From Channallabes apus (lineage: Eukaryota; Chordata; Actinopteri; Siluriformes; Clariidae), in assembly GCA_030522415.1 (NCBI GenBank), contig CM060131.1:13598703-13662702 (forward strand): 64,000 nt of DNA. The letters run 5' to 3'. Below, in pieces: positions 19,971 to 31,908 of this stretch. How positions within the stretch are numbered: position 1 is the first letter of the stretch; each line of letters begins with the position of its first letter. The notes under the pieces were generated by a model. The model was not told where the DNA came from, did not search any database, and worked only from the letters and a program-made list of their open reading frames with translations. The position numbers and the translations under genes are program-made.

Positions 19971-21690
19971 TATAATATTAATCAATCAGTAGTACAATTA
20001 GAAACAAATAATATTTAAGCACCTCAGGGGTCAGGAATGGAAAATACGTGACATTCTGGTGAATTAGCCTAAAAAAAAAAAAAAAAACAGCTCAGAGGCT
20101 GAACTGACGCAATGGAGAGTTGCATTCCGGTTACAGCATATCAAATCCAAGAGGCTTATAAAAAAGCCCATAAAGACTTAAGTGGCTAGAAAGGAGTCGT
20201 CTCAATGTAACTGTATGTTGTTTCAAGCACTCTGTGCATTGTTTCTGTAATATTTCCGTCAGTACACAATTAAGCCCTTTAAACTGCTAATTAGTTCAAT
20301 AATATTTCCAGATTCAGCGAAATAGTTTTGAGATGCGTAACAGTTTTAATTCTGCGAGAGTAAATTTAACACAAGTGCAGTATTCATTGCATTATCCTAG
20401 ATCATCTCAATATAGAGTGCAAATCTAATCTTTCATCCCTAAGCCTTTTTCCTCTTTTCACCTGTCAACAACAATATCAAAGCATCCACCCTGTTGATTA
20501 AAGCCGGATTACGTTCACCAGCCACCTGAACCGATTCCCTGCAGCATGCCAGGAGCTCCGCAGCACACGACGTGGCCTATATCCTGCATGCAGAAATGTC
20601 CATCAATGTGAATATACACGCATCTTATTTCACTTCTCCCTCCTCCGTCGTCTGGGTTGCACTTTGCTTCAGCAGGAAAAGTCATACTGTTTGCGAGAAT
20701 GCACCCTGATCCAGTTAATGATCTGCTGTATATGTATGCAGAACTAAAAATAACTGATGCAGCCTATTGATTTGCTCCTTAGTAGCCTCATGTGACCCTC
20801 AAACAGCTAAAATATCTGATATTGTGAGAAAAATGTTAGAAGGAACAAATATGTCAGAAATTTGATGTCTAAGTATGGACTAAAACAAAATAAGGCATGC
20901 TGGGAAGATAGGAAGATAACCCGTGATGGTGTGATGCTGTTAGCACCTTAAAGTAGATTCACCAGTAACAGCATTTTCTGAATTTGCCTCATACTTTTTG
21001 ACATCTTTTTATAGTTGCAGTTTATGTTATGCAGCATAAGCACAAGTCACTTTACCTCCTGTTCTTAGATCAGCTATAAGCTGATGTTCACTCAACATCG
21101 TCTTATGTTAAAAGGGGGGAAAAATGCTTGTCGTGACACCAAGAAACCAGAAAGGATGGAAACCACTATCTCTACAGCAGACTGTTACTAAACCCTGACA
21201 CTCGAGGTGCCTTCAAATAAACGTTAAGCAAATATCTTCTAACAGAAAATGTCAACAGAGGTTCCTCTTATTATTAAATGTCACATTTTAATTACATTTC
21301 TTTTTTTAATCAATTTATCATCTATGTACAAGCATTTATTGTAAAGATCTTTGTCTGCTACTGTAATGCAACCCAAAAGGACCCAAATGCACGGCACCGG
21401 ATATTTTATTGTACAGAAACAATAATAAAAGTGCATGAAGTGTGCAAGATAGTGAGGATAAGGACTTGGCAAAGAACCCAGGTGGAGATGTAGAGCCTGC
21501 GGGAGCACTAGAGTGCTGGATGCTCATAGTGCTCATAGGGCTGGAGGCAGAAAGCAGGGCAGACAAGACAGAGACAGTAAACCTCCCTTGCTAGGTTGTT
21601 ATTGAACCTCACTGAGGCAGACAGACAGACTATATCCAAAACCTAATAAAGAGTCTAAGATCAAATAATAATTAAACAAATATATATTAT
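19971..21690. other. No supported gene; repeat-poor, with a possible old repeat at 21360-21610
   Basis: Mostly unique sequence. The part at 21360-21610 ('aatgcaacccaaaaggaccc' through 'cagacaagacagagacag') has the style of a fish non-autonomous DNA transposon, but no ends could be placed. Confidence 0.4.
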
Positions 21691-21691
21691 G

Positions 21692-22190
21692 GCATTAGGT
21701 AATTAAATAAATTGCTGACAGAGTTGACACAAAGGTCAGCTGTTCTGGAATAGGTCTATAACTAACTAGATCTGCGATGGATTGGCACCCCGGCCAGGGT
21801 GGACCCCGCCTCATACTCCAAGTCTCCTGAGTCTCTAGGCTCCTCAAGACCCTGCATACAGGATAAAGTGTTCTAGACAAGGAGTGAGTGAGTGCGTGAG
21901 GTTCCATGAATCCCATGAAAGCAAGACCAAACCTTCCCTCTGCTGCAGAGAAAAAGTTCATTTAGGGTTAACATCCTTCAAAATCACCAATTAACAAACA
22001 GCATCTCAGATTAGAGCCATTATAAAGGCTTTACAGAGAGAAGCAGACACATCTCAATAGTAACTGTTCAAAGGAGATTATTGCATATTTTGGATGCCCT
22101 TAACTTGTAGAAATAAATAAATAAAATAAAAAAAAAAATCAGCAAAGACCACAGAGTTAGAAGGTGTGTCCAAACTTGTACTGTATAATA
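21692..22190. mobile_element. Tc1-like relic split by a SINE piece
   Basis: Shares 'ctgctgcagagaaaaagttc', 'cagattagagccattata' and 'aactgttcaaaggagatta' with the 31.9 kb element, so both derive from one Tc1-like family. A SINE 3' piece sits at about 21772-21900. Terminal repeats are worn away. Confidence 0.72.
21772..21900 (+). mobile_element. DANA-like SINE 3' fragment inside a Tc1 relic
   Basis: 'gatggattggcaccccggcc' through 'cataca.gataaagtg' and a 'gagtgagtgcgtgag' tail. Confidence 0.75.
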
Positions 22191-22291
22191 CTAGTTAACT
22201 AATACACAGGGTGGGTGAAAAGCAACTAGGTATTAAAAATTGGTATTAAAGCCCAGATTTCTAATACAAATTGATTGAAAGAAATTGTAAA

Positions 22292-22635
22292 TGCCTTGCA
22301 CCTCCAGGGTCCAGGTTCGATTCCCGGCCAGGCTCGATTGCCGTCTCTGTGTGCCTGGAGTTTGCATGTTCTCCCCGTGCTTGGTGGGTTTCCTCCGGGT
22401 ACTCCGGTTTCCTCCCACAGTCCAAAGATATGCAGGTTAGGCTAATTGGCGTTAATTATCTGTAGTGTGTGAATGGATGTGTGAGTGTGTGTGTGTGTGT
22501 GTGCCCTGCGATGGGTTTGCACCCTGTCCAGAATGTACCCTGCCTCATGCCCTAAGTCTCCTGGGATAGGCTCCAGGTCCCCGTGACCCTGAATACAGGA
22601 TAAAGCAGTATAGAAGATGAGTGAGTGAGTAAATG
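22292..22635 (+). mobile_element. DANA-like SINE lacking the first part of its head
   Basis: Begins at 'gccttgcacctccagggtcc' and runs to the 'gtatagaagatgagtgag' tail. A (GT)n tract lies at about 22480-22502. Confidence 0.87.
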
Positions 22636-22639
22636 TAGG

Positions 22640-22830
22640 CACCAGTCACGTCTTCTTGCGTTGTTCACCGAGCCTGTGGTCATCAGCTTGGCATGAAATT
22701 TTTTTATTGTCGTAATGTTGCCATTCCTCCCTTTCATTGTACACCGCCATCTCTGCACAAGAACAATGGAATACGACACTTTATAGCGTGCTGCGATCTT
22801 AGCACACTCATGAACAGTCAAGCGCTTGGC
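22640..22830 (-). pseudogene. Helix-turn-helix transposase-like relic
   Basis: The minus strand reads LTVHECAKIAARYK, a tryptophan-rich middle, then KKFHAKLMTTGSVNNARR. This resembles the N-terminal DNA-binding domain of IS630/Tc1/mariner-type or related transposases (an HTH ending in 'GSV...R'). Only about 60 residues remain, so the family is uncertain. Confidence 0.45.
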
Positions 22831-22870
22831 TATCTTGGTTGATGTTGCATGTGATGCCTTTCGCGGCCAA

Positions 22871-23525
22871 TACCTGTACTATCGACGCAGGAAATATGAA
22901 ATTCAATTTATCATCTATTTAGAAACTGTTTTCATCATGACTCTAGTGATACTACAAGTTCTATAGCATTAAATATTGCCTAGTTAATTTTGGCCCACTG
23001 TGTACTATACAGTATGTGTGTGCATGTATACATACAGTGTATATACAGTATACATCAGGTCAAAAACAAGCAGACATGCAAAACCATCAAATGGACAGAA
23101 ACCTCAAACACATGAAGGATTGTGAACGAGCTTGACTTGAATAGAGAAGGAGAGAGGCGGGTTAATTGAACACAGGTGCAGGTAATTAGGAGTGCCACGC
23201 TGGCTCAGAAGGAAAATCCAACTGGGTGGGCGTGCTCAGGAATAAACCAAAATGGTGGCTGAAACAGGAAGTGCATCGAGCCATGACAGTGCAACAACAC
23301 TTTTGTCAGTAGCTGCGTTCCAATTGGCAAATAGTTCCCTGCAAAGAGGAACTTCACCAGAAGTAGAAATGACAAGTCATTGTGTCCTCCGAAAAATGGA
23401 ATTTAAAAAGTGATTTATGTTTTTATTATTATGGAGAATAACATAATACTAATACAGTATGACACATTCAAAATATATTCAGTTAATAAATCCCTAATAT
23501 TACATGGGCTGGGAAAACTTAAAAC
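22871..23525. other. No supported gene; possible old DNA-transposon piece
   Basis: The segment at 23035-23290 ('cagacatgcaaaaccatcaaa' to 'gtgcatcgagccatgacag') looks like an internal part of a repeated element but has no defined ends. Confidence 0.35.
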
Positions 23526-23539
23526 ATAATTTTAATATC

Positions 23540-24320
23540 CATCCATCCATCCATCCATCCATTTTCTTCCGCTTATCCGAGGTCGGGTCGCGGGGGCAGC
23601 AGCTTCAGCAGGGATGCCCAGACTTCCCTCTCCCCGGCCACTTCTTCCAGCTCTTCCGGGGGGATCCCAAGGCGTTCCCAGGCCAGCCGAGAGACATAGT
23701 CCCTCCAGCGTGTCCTGGGTCTCTTTCCGGTGGGGCGTGTCCGGAACACCTCACAAGGGAGGCGTCCAGGGGGCATCCTGAATAGATGCCCAAGCCACCT
23801 CACCTGGCTCCTCTCGATGCGGAGGAGCAGCGGCTCTACTCTGAGCCCCTCCCGGATGACTGAGCTTCTCACCCTATCTCTAATTGAGAGCCCAGACACC
23901 CTGTGGAGGAAACTCATTTCGGCCGCTTGTATTCGTGATCTTGTTCTTTCGGCCACTACCCACAGCTCATGACCATAGGTGAGGGTAGGAACGTAGATGG
24001 ACCGGTAAATTGAGAGCTTTGCCTTTTGGCTCAGCTCCTTCTTCACCACGACGGACCGATACAGAGCCCGCATCACTGCAGACGCTGACCCGATCCGCCT
24101 GTCGATCTCCCGTTCCATTTTACCCTCACTCGTGAACAAGACCCCGAGATACTTAAACTACTCCACTTGGGGCAGGATCTCACTCCCAACCCTGAGAGGG
24201 CACTCCACCCTTTTTTCCGGCTGAGGACCATGGCCTCAGATTTGGAGGTGCTGATTCTCATCCCAGCCGCTTCACACTCGGCTGCGAACCGATCCAGTGA
24301 GAGCTGTAGGTCGCAGGATG
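23540..24320 (-). mobile_element. Rex3-like (RTE) LINE, 5'-truncated, with 14-bp target duplication
   Basis: The copy ends in tandem (GATG)n on the minus strand, the known 3' end of Rex3. It is flanked by ataattttaatatc on both sides (23526-23539 and 24321-24334), a 14-bp duplication typical of target-primed insertion. The 780-bp copy keeps only the end of the reverse-transcriptase polyprotein. Confidence 0.9.
23573..24300 (-). pseudogene. Rex3-like polyprotein C-terminal remnant
   Basis: The minus strand reads MRISTSKSEAMVLSRKK, loses frame, shows an in-frame stop at 24160-24158 (VE*FKYLGVLF) and then stays open for about 190 residues. Blocks include YRSIYVPTLTYGHELWVV, RSRIQAAEMSFLHRVSGL, RMPPGRLPCEVFR and RWRDYVSRLAWERLG. 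This is the conserved region after the catalytic reverse-transcriptase motifs. The YxDD site is not included, so the copy is inactive. Confidence 0.88.
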
Positions 24321-24552
24321 ATAATTTTAATATCTTTTTTTTTTATTTATTTATTTATTTTTAATAAAAAAACGTGTTAAATAATTAAATAATTGAACAA
24401 TTCCTTTTCAGTACATCTTGTACAAAGTGATGTACCTGTTATACACATTTCAATATATTTTCCATAGTGGGAAATTTCCACAGTAGCAGCAGCAGGTATC
24501 CGAGCTGCTCACATTACCACGAAAGTGGCGTCTACGATGATCATGTTGCAAA

Positions 24553-24778
24553 AAGGGCAGTGGTGTCTCAGTCGGTTAAGGCTGTGGGTTACTGATCGGA
24601 AGGTCGGGGGTTCGAACCCCAGCATCGCCAAGTTGCCACCGTTGAGCCCTTGAGCAAGGCCCTTAACTCTATCTGCTCCAGGGGCGCTTTAAGCTGGCTG
24701 ACCCTGTGCTCTGACCCCAGTTTCCTAATTGGGATATGAGAAAAATTATTTCCCTCTGGGATTACTAAAGTTCTAAAA
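24553..24778 (+). mobile_element. tRNA-derived SINE (V-type relative)
   Basis: Head 'gtggtgtctcagtcggttaa', B-box 'gggttcgaacccc', then 'cttgagcaaggcccttaac', 'ctgaccctgtgctctgaccc' and an A-rich end. Related to the HAmo-type copies through the 'gagcaaggcccttaac' block but with a different 3' half. Confidence 0.8.
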
Positions 24779-25717
24779 AAAAAAATGGTCGAACAGCATT
24801 CCCTGGTCAGGAAGAAGAGAGAACTGAGGACACTTTAAAGTACACTGTTGACTATCTCGAGGCTTGTTATGTCCGTCACAAATTGCAGAACCGAAGAAGA
24901 ATGAAACAAACCTACTTCACTGGAAAAACAAAAAAATCTTACAATTCTGGTTCCCAACCACATTTTCTAAACTTATCTAAAAATCAGGAGGTCATGAGGG
25001 AAATACTGAAGATACCAAACATGAAAGAATTTAAAGTGTCTAAGTTCCACATACTTAAATCCTCTTTAGATTACAAATCTGATTAAAGGTTGTGACCTTT
25101 ATGACTTAATGACAAAACACTTATAATAAGCGCATTCTAACATCTGGAGTTGACATTTTCGTTTCTAAATAGAATTCAACAGAACAGATGCATTTTGTTC
25201 AGGAATGTCGTTCCACCACACTGCAGAAAGTGGACATGTGGAGATCGAATGGAATTAAAAAAGAAAAAAAAAAAACATTATCATGGGTACAAAAAAATGC
25301 AATGTGTGAAGTGCAAAATGGAAGAGGATCTCTTTAAAGAAACACATCAGGAATGAATTGGCCTTGGGGTACACAAGCTTAGAAAAATACTAACTAATAC
25401 GCCAACACAGATGACCTTCGTAGTCTTCACGCTCTCATCGTCCTCCATCAGTCCTCTTGTCTATTGATGCTACACATCGTTTGAACAAAAAAAAAAAAAA
25501 AATTTATCTTACAGTTTAACATTAATTGTGTAGTCACTGATAAATGTCATATCACATGCTGCATAGAAAAAAGGGGGGGAAAACGATTAGACTGTGAAAT
25601 ATGAATTCATAACTAAATCTTAAATTGCATTTACTTTCCATGCGTTCAAAATCTGAAATCTACAATGATTTCTTCAAAGACTTGCTTTGCTGAAATAGTG
25701 AAGTTGAGGATCACTCA
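24779..25717. other. No recognisable gene or repeat
   Basis: AT-rich with short A runs. No coding or transposon evidence. Confidence 0.4.
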
Positions 25718-25972
25718 TTCTCTATACTGCTTATCCTGCACATAGTATACCCTGGATGGGATGCAAATCCATCACATGGTACAAGTACACACTCCACTAT
25801 TTGGAAACACCAATTAACCTAAGCTGCTTGTCTTTGGACTGTACTGTAGGAGGAAACTCAAGGACCTGAAGGAAACCCATCAAGCATGGGGAGAACATGC
25901 GCACAGACCAGAGGCGGGACTCGAACCCTCGACCCTGGGAAGCAGTGCCAACCACTACGCCACCATGCTGCC
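25718..25972 (-). mobile_element. Degraded DANA-like SINE
   Basis: Reversed 3' block 'ctctatactgcttatcctg', core 'gggagaacatgcgcacagac' and head 'aaccactacgccaccatgc'. Confidence 0.8.
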
Positions 25973-27225
25973 TGTGGATGAGGTTGACTTTTATAAATAG
26001 TGCTATTTTATCTTTTTTTTCTTCTTCTTTCCCCTCCCATAGACACATCATTGTATTTGTGATAAGACGATATCCGATAGACGTGATTACCTACAGTATT
26101 GGCCTGCAGTACACCGAACAGGAGCGAACATCTGAATTGAAACCCTTCAGCGATTATTCCTGTCAGACATCATTTCAGCAGCTAAATTATTTCCACAAAC
26201 TCCACCCTGTGGAGACACAGTGATTTCCCTCTCGTTTTTTCCTGTTTATCTACTGGGGCTTCCCGTCTCATTTATCTTGCAGCCCAGATGCAGTGCTCTG
26301 TGAAATTATTCTGTTATTTATTTTCTGACATGATGAACCCAAATGTCGGAGCTGCAGGAAGGAGCTTCTAGCTGGGGCTGGCCCACTTTCCCTACAGAGC
26401 TGAGGGTAAATATTATCTAAGATTATAGAAAAAGTATTTCTTTTAATGAAGAGGGGGATTAGAAAGGCTCATTAATTGGGTTTGTTTATTTGCATGATGC
26501 TAAAGATGGCGGATGAGACCATGTGCTCATCCCAGGGCGGTCATTCTAAAGATCATTTTAGCACACTGTATGTTTTTACTCTTTTATGGTTGTAAACTGT
26601 AATGATTTATAATCCACCCGTCTGATCTGGTCCTCTCATGCCATCTTATGAAGTTGGATTCCCCCCCCCCCCCCCCCCCCCCCCCCACTGTAGCCTACTG
26701 TATGAATTGCTCATTACGGATCCATATTTACAGTAAAGTTGATTTTTTTTCCCCAGTGTCTACTTTTGTACATTTTTCCTGATACGACCCGAAATAGACT
26801 CGTACCCCAGCTCTCTTTTCCAGCAAGCGTGGGTTTTTACAGCAATCACTCACATATGATTCACTTTCTCATGCCAATATGTCTGAATCCTTCTTTCTCT
26901 CTCTCTCTCTTCCTCTCTATTTGTCTTTAGCTGTCTCAGTCTCTCTCTCTTTTAGTGATTCTCCATTTCTCAGCCTCTCCCCTCCTGTTCGACATGATGT
27001 TGTGTAGGTTTCGCTCCATCACTTCATCTTTACACACCTGACAGCACGTCATTACAGAACGGAGAGTATTATTCTTCTCTGTCTCACATCTTCGGCTTGA
27101 GTTTTCTTTCCGAAAAGTCAAGAGAATCTTTTTTAATAAAAGAGTATAAAATCATTGCATCATACAGTCTACCTCGTGTACCGTAGGTTTTGCCATGATC
27201 TACTGGTTTATATTAAATCATAATC
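25973..27225. other. Repeat-poor, complex sequence with a poly-C run
   Basis: The block at 26250-26560 is free of simple repeats and of mixed composition. A 26-base C run lies at 26661-26686 and pyrimidine-rich CT tracts at about 26897-26953. No coding exon could be supported. Confidence 0.45.
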
Positions 27226-27239
27226 TATTTTTATACTCG

Positions 27240-27397
27240 TTCATTCATTCATTTTCTATACCGCTTAATCCTGTGTTCAGGGTCGCGGGGGACCTGGAGC
27301 CTATCCCAGGAGACTTCGGGCACTAGGCGGGGTACACCCTGGACAGGGTGCCAATCCATCGCAGGGCACACACACATACACACACTCACACACCCAA
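27240..27397 (-). mobile_element. 5'-truncated DANA-like SINE with perfect 14-bp target duplication
   Basis: Only the 3' half, from the (ATTC)n tail to the (CA)n tract, inserted with tatttttatactcg on both sides (27226-27239 and 27398-27411). The truncation therefore happened on insertion rather than by later decay. Confidence 0.92.
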
Positions 27398-27411
27398 TAT
27401 TTTTATACTCG

Positions 27412-27662
27412 CTTGTTTAATATTAAAATAACAGAGTATTTTTAAGATGTCTCCTGTCCTGAATTCTGCTATTTTTATCTTTAATATGATGGTTTAGGGA
27501 CTGTACAAGCCTCCTCTGTAACAGGGGAGGTGTGTTACTCTGTAACTGGTGTAAGTGTGTGATTTAGATGGATGACTGCAGCGTGCTCAATGGCTTAGCC
27601 TCCACACACAGGCTGACACACTCAATAGCCACTGACAAATGAGGGCCTAGAGCCCATCTTCC

Positions 27663-27700
<38 letters not shown>

Positions 27701-29515
27701 AATGTTGTCATGTGAGCTTCACACATTTGTCCGGTTCAGGTGTCACATATGGCACCGCGGTAATGCAATTCCCAATTCCCGAAAACTCATTTTCCAACAC
27801 CGGGACAATGGCTCAGATCCTCTCACCTCCTTGACCACGGATTAGGTTGATGCTGTTTCCAGATGTCTCTTCTAAAGACTAACACCATAATATCACCATG
27901 CTCTTTATTTGGTTTATTTAAATAACATTTGAAGCATGCAACAATTTCAACCATTTTACGGTATAATAAAATGAAAGATTAAATATGAGCTTGTCGTATA
28001 TGCAATGACTAACAGGTCATTTAGCCATGATTAGCATCAATACTTCATTTTCTTTCAAGGCAGTGCTCATGGAGTTGGATCGTCAGGCTTTTCCTTCTTG
28101 CTAATACAAGCGTTTCATTATACTGAAGGGTGATTATCTAGGTGAACTGCACTTGGATCAATATTGATCACAGTGCCAAAGAGACCAGAAAAAGAACGCA
28201 CTCTATTTTCAAGGATCTATTCGCCTTAAATGCTTCTCTCTGACAATCTAATCCTTCGATAACACACAGTGTAGGAGAAATAATGCATTTATCATCTTTT
28301 TGACAAACAGTTATATACTGTAGTACGTGATGAATACCTCCTTGAACGTGTAAATAGTTTGGCAGCAGAAAAATGACTCTTACTCATTTCGGCAAATTAT
28401 TATTCTCTGACACTGACGGTTATCCGTAACACAATATGCTATTTGAAAACCACTATATAACCTTATTTTAGAATCTTTCAACTTCCAAGATTTTAGAAAG
28501 CATTGATGATGCGTCCTGTGCAACGCAAACTTTGGTTTAAATGTAATCAAAGTTTTTGGAAAATGCTGAAGTCAAGAAGAGGACATTTACAGTACACCAC
28601 TGGAGGCACTGCAGCAGTAATAAACGACAGGTATGGGTTGCTTAACGTTCGCTATACTGTATGTCCTGTGAAATAAGACACTGCAAGGCAATTTGGATGT
28701 AGTTTAAACACTGTACTTAATATATAAACGTAGAAACTTACTGTATGTGAGTTACAATACCTAAAACATATGCACAAGCAATTTGTTCGCTGTGTGTGGG
28801 AAGCTGTTGGTTTTACCTGCACTACAGTATGTCATCATGTACTAAAAATAAAGCTAAAAACTATAAAGCAGATGAGGATGCTTATGAGGCTGTAAACTCA
28901 ACTTTTTGTATTGCTTATTATGTTTCTCATGGAGATTCTCATGTTTCTTTGAAAAGCTTTATATTCACCCAAACTCAACACGTTTTTACTTGATCTAATT
29001 TGCTAATTAATAAGTCTAATTTACTTTCTGTTTCACTCACTACGTAATCACAATCAAAGCAAGAGTTTGCTATTCCTTAACTATTTTCCCACCAACATAC
29101 AGTATCATTGATACTAAATTGCATACGTATATAACCACAAACACAATTGCAAGCTGATTTGTCCATTTTGACAAAATTGTAGGAGGTGAAATTAGAGCGT
29201 TTTGATAAATCAAGTGAAATTGATGCAAAACATCTCAAAACTCAGAACTCTGATTATCCAGGAATTATGGATTTACAATTATTTCCACAAATTGAGTCAC
29301 AGTGCTGAGAAATCCTCCAGCTGTGGACACTTCTCCCACACTCGCACATAATCACATAACCGGGATGAACCAGATATCTTTAAAGAGCTCTTTTAAAACT
29401 GCAAGTAGCTCAACTGCTTGCTTGGAAATTTTGATTTAAGTAATATTTATTGTGCATAGCCTACAATATCATTCGTTGATCTTAATAGACTCATCATTAA
29501 TGTACACTATATTGT
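27412..29515. other. No supported gene; (CT)n at 27665-27700
   Basis: Apart from the CT tract, non-repetitive AT-rich sequence. I see no exon. Confidence 0.45.
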
Positions 29516-29519
29516 ACTA

Positions 29520-29660
29520 TTAAAACAGTGTGAATAATACAATACCCATAGTGTTTCACAGTACAGTTTATGCATTATAGAATACTCATAGTCAGTCATA
29601 CTACAACTATAGGGCTTCATCGTAAAACCATAGTAGCCATCATCATGTATCCAGCAAGTG
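29520..29660. repeat. Degenerate 'catagt' repeat, block A
   Basis: Irregular repeats of 'accatagtgt' and 'catagt.ttcacagta' in the style of the larger block at 30360-30670. Confidence 0.55.
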
Positions 29661-30170
29661 CCTTGTACTTGCCTTATGCAATGTTTTTCTTCTCCTATAA
29701 AGAAGGAATTAAGCACTTTCTTACCTCCCTATAGGAGTTGTTGAAGACAAGATCACTTTAGTAGTATTCTCAAAGACCCTGCCTATCCAGGACATCACCT
29801 CTTTACCTTGCTGCCCCCGTCAGAGGCTGTAGAACTATAAGAACTCACATTTCTCGATTCAGAAACAAATTTCCCCTACGGCCATAACTGAACTGTACTC
29901 TGCAGAGCATTGCCTCCTTTCCACTAACCACCTTGCACCATTCTCTACCAACAACACTCAAGGACTGTATCATAATACAGTGTTTAAAACTGCAGCCAGT
30001 GCAATATTTTTCTTTTTCGTATGAAAGTTTTATTTAGTACATGCTTATTTATTTATTTATTTATTTGTTTGTTCAATTGTACATTATGGTTCCTTATACA
30101 TTTCCAATGTTTGTGTACGGAAGATGCACACTAACTTTCTTTCTACTCAATGGTGCAATAAAAACATTCT
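29661..30170. other. No recognisable gene or repeat
   Basis: AT-rich. A short (TTTA)n run lies at about 30045-30065. Confidence 0.4.
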
Positions 30171-30171
30171 A

Positions 30172-30362
30172 ACATTCATTTTCTATCCCACTTATCATGT
30201 ATAGGATCATGGGATGCCAGGAGCCTTCTGGCATAAGGTGGCAAACACACACTAAAACATTCATGGGCAATTTGTGAACACCAATAAGCCTACTCTGCAT
30301 GTCTTTGGACTGAGGGAAGGAAAACTGAGAACCCCACCAAGCACGGGGAGAACATGCATGGT
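30172..30362 (-). mobile_element. Degraded DANA-like SINE
   Basis: Reversed tail 'cattcattttctatcccac' and core 'gcacggggagaacatgcatg'. The tRNA-like head is missing. Confidence 0.75.
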
Positions 30363-30667
30363 CATAGCTATAACCATAGAGCATCATAGTTTAGAAATAG
30401 TGAATTGTAGTAAAAACATAGTATAACCACAGTGTATCAGATCATAGAAATCGTGTCAAAGCCATAGAACAGTCGTACTGAATTGTAGTAAAACCATATT
30501 GAATTATAGTTAAACCACATTGACATCAGAGTACAGGCCTAATGCATCACAGAAAAACCACAGTGTATTATGGCAAAACCATAGTTTAGTGTAGTATAAC
30601 CATAGTGCATGAAAATACAGCCATTGTGTATTATACTTCAGCCAAAGTGTTTCATTATAAAATCACA
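30363..30667. repeat. Degenerate tandem repeat of about 20-24 bp, block B
   Basis: About twelve irregular units built on 'aaaaccatagtgtattatag', with drift to 'aaccacagtgtatcag' and similar. It lies between two SINEs. Confidence 0.7.
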
Positions 30668-30862
30668 GTTTTGGCTCCTGAGTTGCACCGCGGTAAAGTG
30701 CTCACCACTATCATCCAGAGATCAGGAGGTCGATTTCCGGATGGTGCTACAGCAATCTGCACCTCAGAGCCTATGAGAGAGCAGATTGGCGCAACCTTTA
30801 CGCTCCCACATCCATCATTATGAAACTAGCCAGTCATTGGCTATTCAGTGAGAAGAAGGGAT
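30668..30862 (+). mobile_element. tRNA-derived SINE of a third type
   Basis: Head 'tcctgagttgcaccgcggta', A-box-like 'ggtaaagtgctc', B-box-like 'ggtcgatttcc', then 'ggatggtgctacagcaatct'. I know this tRNA-like layout from other fish repeats but cannot name the family. Confidence 0.55.
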
Positions 30863-31905
30863 TGAACAGCAATGTTCTCCCGACCGGAATGTGAATCATA
30901 GTTGGTGGCTGATAGATTGCGGCTGTATTATTATGTGCTCTGGCTATACTACTGTATAAATCAATATGGATATACAGTGATGCTGTAAACTATGGTACGT
31001 AGCTGTTGCTGATGTGGGAGTCCCCTAACTATAGGTGGGAATTGGACATGACTAAATTAGGGAGAGAATTTGGGGAGAATTTTTTTTATTGTAGGAAAAA
31101 AACATATTTTACATTATATGGTGTATCATAGTCTGAGTTGATGGCCTCCTACTGCATGGTTTGTCTTCAGAGCTGGTTTCCCATTCTTTAAACTCCATTC
31201 TTCATCCATCTCTGCACATTGTAGTTGTCATTGGATTCATCTTTATAGCATGGTGGGAAACTATCAACTGCAGCAAAGGGGATTTTCAAAGCGGATCCCA
31301 GATCTGAGGTCAAAGATGCAATTTGAACTAACATATCAGTTAACGAAAAGGTTTCCAAAAGGTGCCCACTTTTGCATTACATTCGGTACAGCCCTTATTA
31401 TAATAAAATCATTATGTGAAGTAATAAAGCCACAAATAATTGGTGTTATACTGTATATTTACGAAACCAGGGATTGTATGGATATTGTGTGTTTGGCCTT
31501 CGGAAAAGGAAAGAGTCATCATTACATGCTGGTTTGTTTATCTGTGTGTTCTGGTGAAGCTTACTTCCTAAGAAAATCAGCTTAACTGCTCTGGTGTGCT
31601 AATGCTGAGGATAAGCTCAGTGATTCAGGGGTTTCTGTCTGAGGCATTCAGCCTCTTCCTCTGGGAAATAATACATTTGGCTGTCACTCGCGTCTGCACG
31701 AATTGCAGTAGCTATCAGACACAGGCTCTGCCCGATGTGCCTGGCAGTGCCAAGTCCTCTCGGGAATTCGTTCCAGCCATTGTGTCGCGGCAGTCCATGT
31801 GCATGTGCTTTTTATTTCTTCAAATAACTAACCCATTTTTTAATTCAAGTGTTTCTTTACAATAAAAAGGTATATTAATCATAATAAATATATAATATTT
31901 TGTAT
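30863..31905. other. No supported gene; complex, repeat-free sequence
   Basis: The part at 31620-31860 is non-repetitive and balanced in composition and could be conserved non-coding DNA. This is inferred only. Confidence 0.4.
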
Positions 31906-31908
31906 ATA

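Noticed and set aside
19221..20018. 265-codon frame
   Set aside because: Produced by TTTG repeats. Only Phe/Val/Cys/Leu low complexity.
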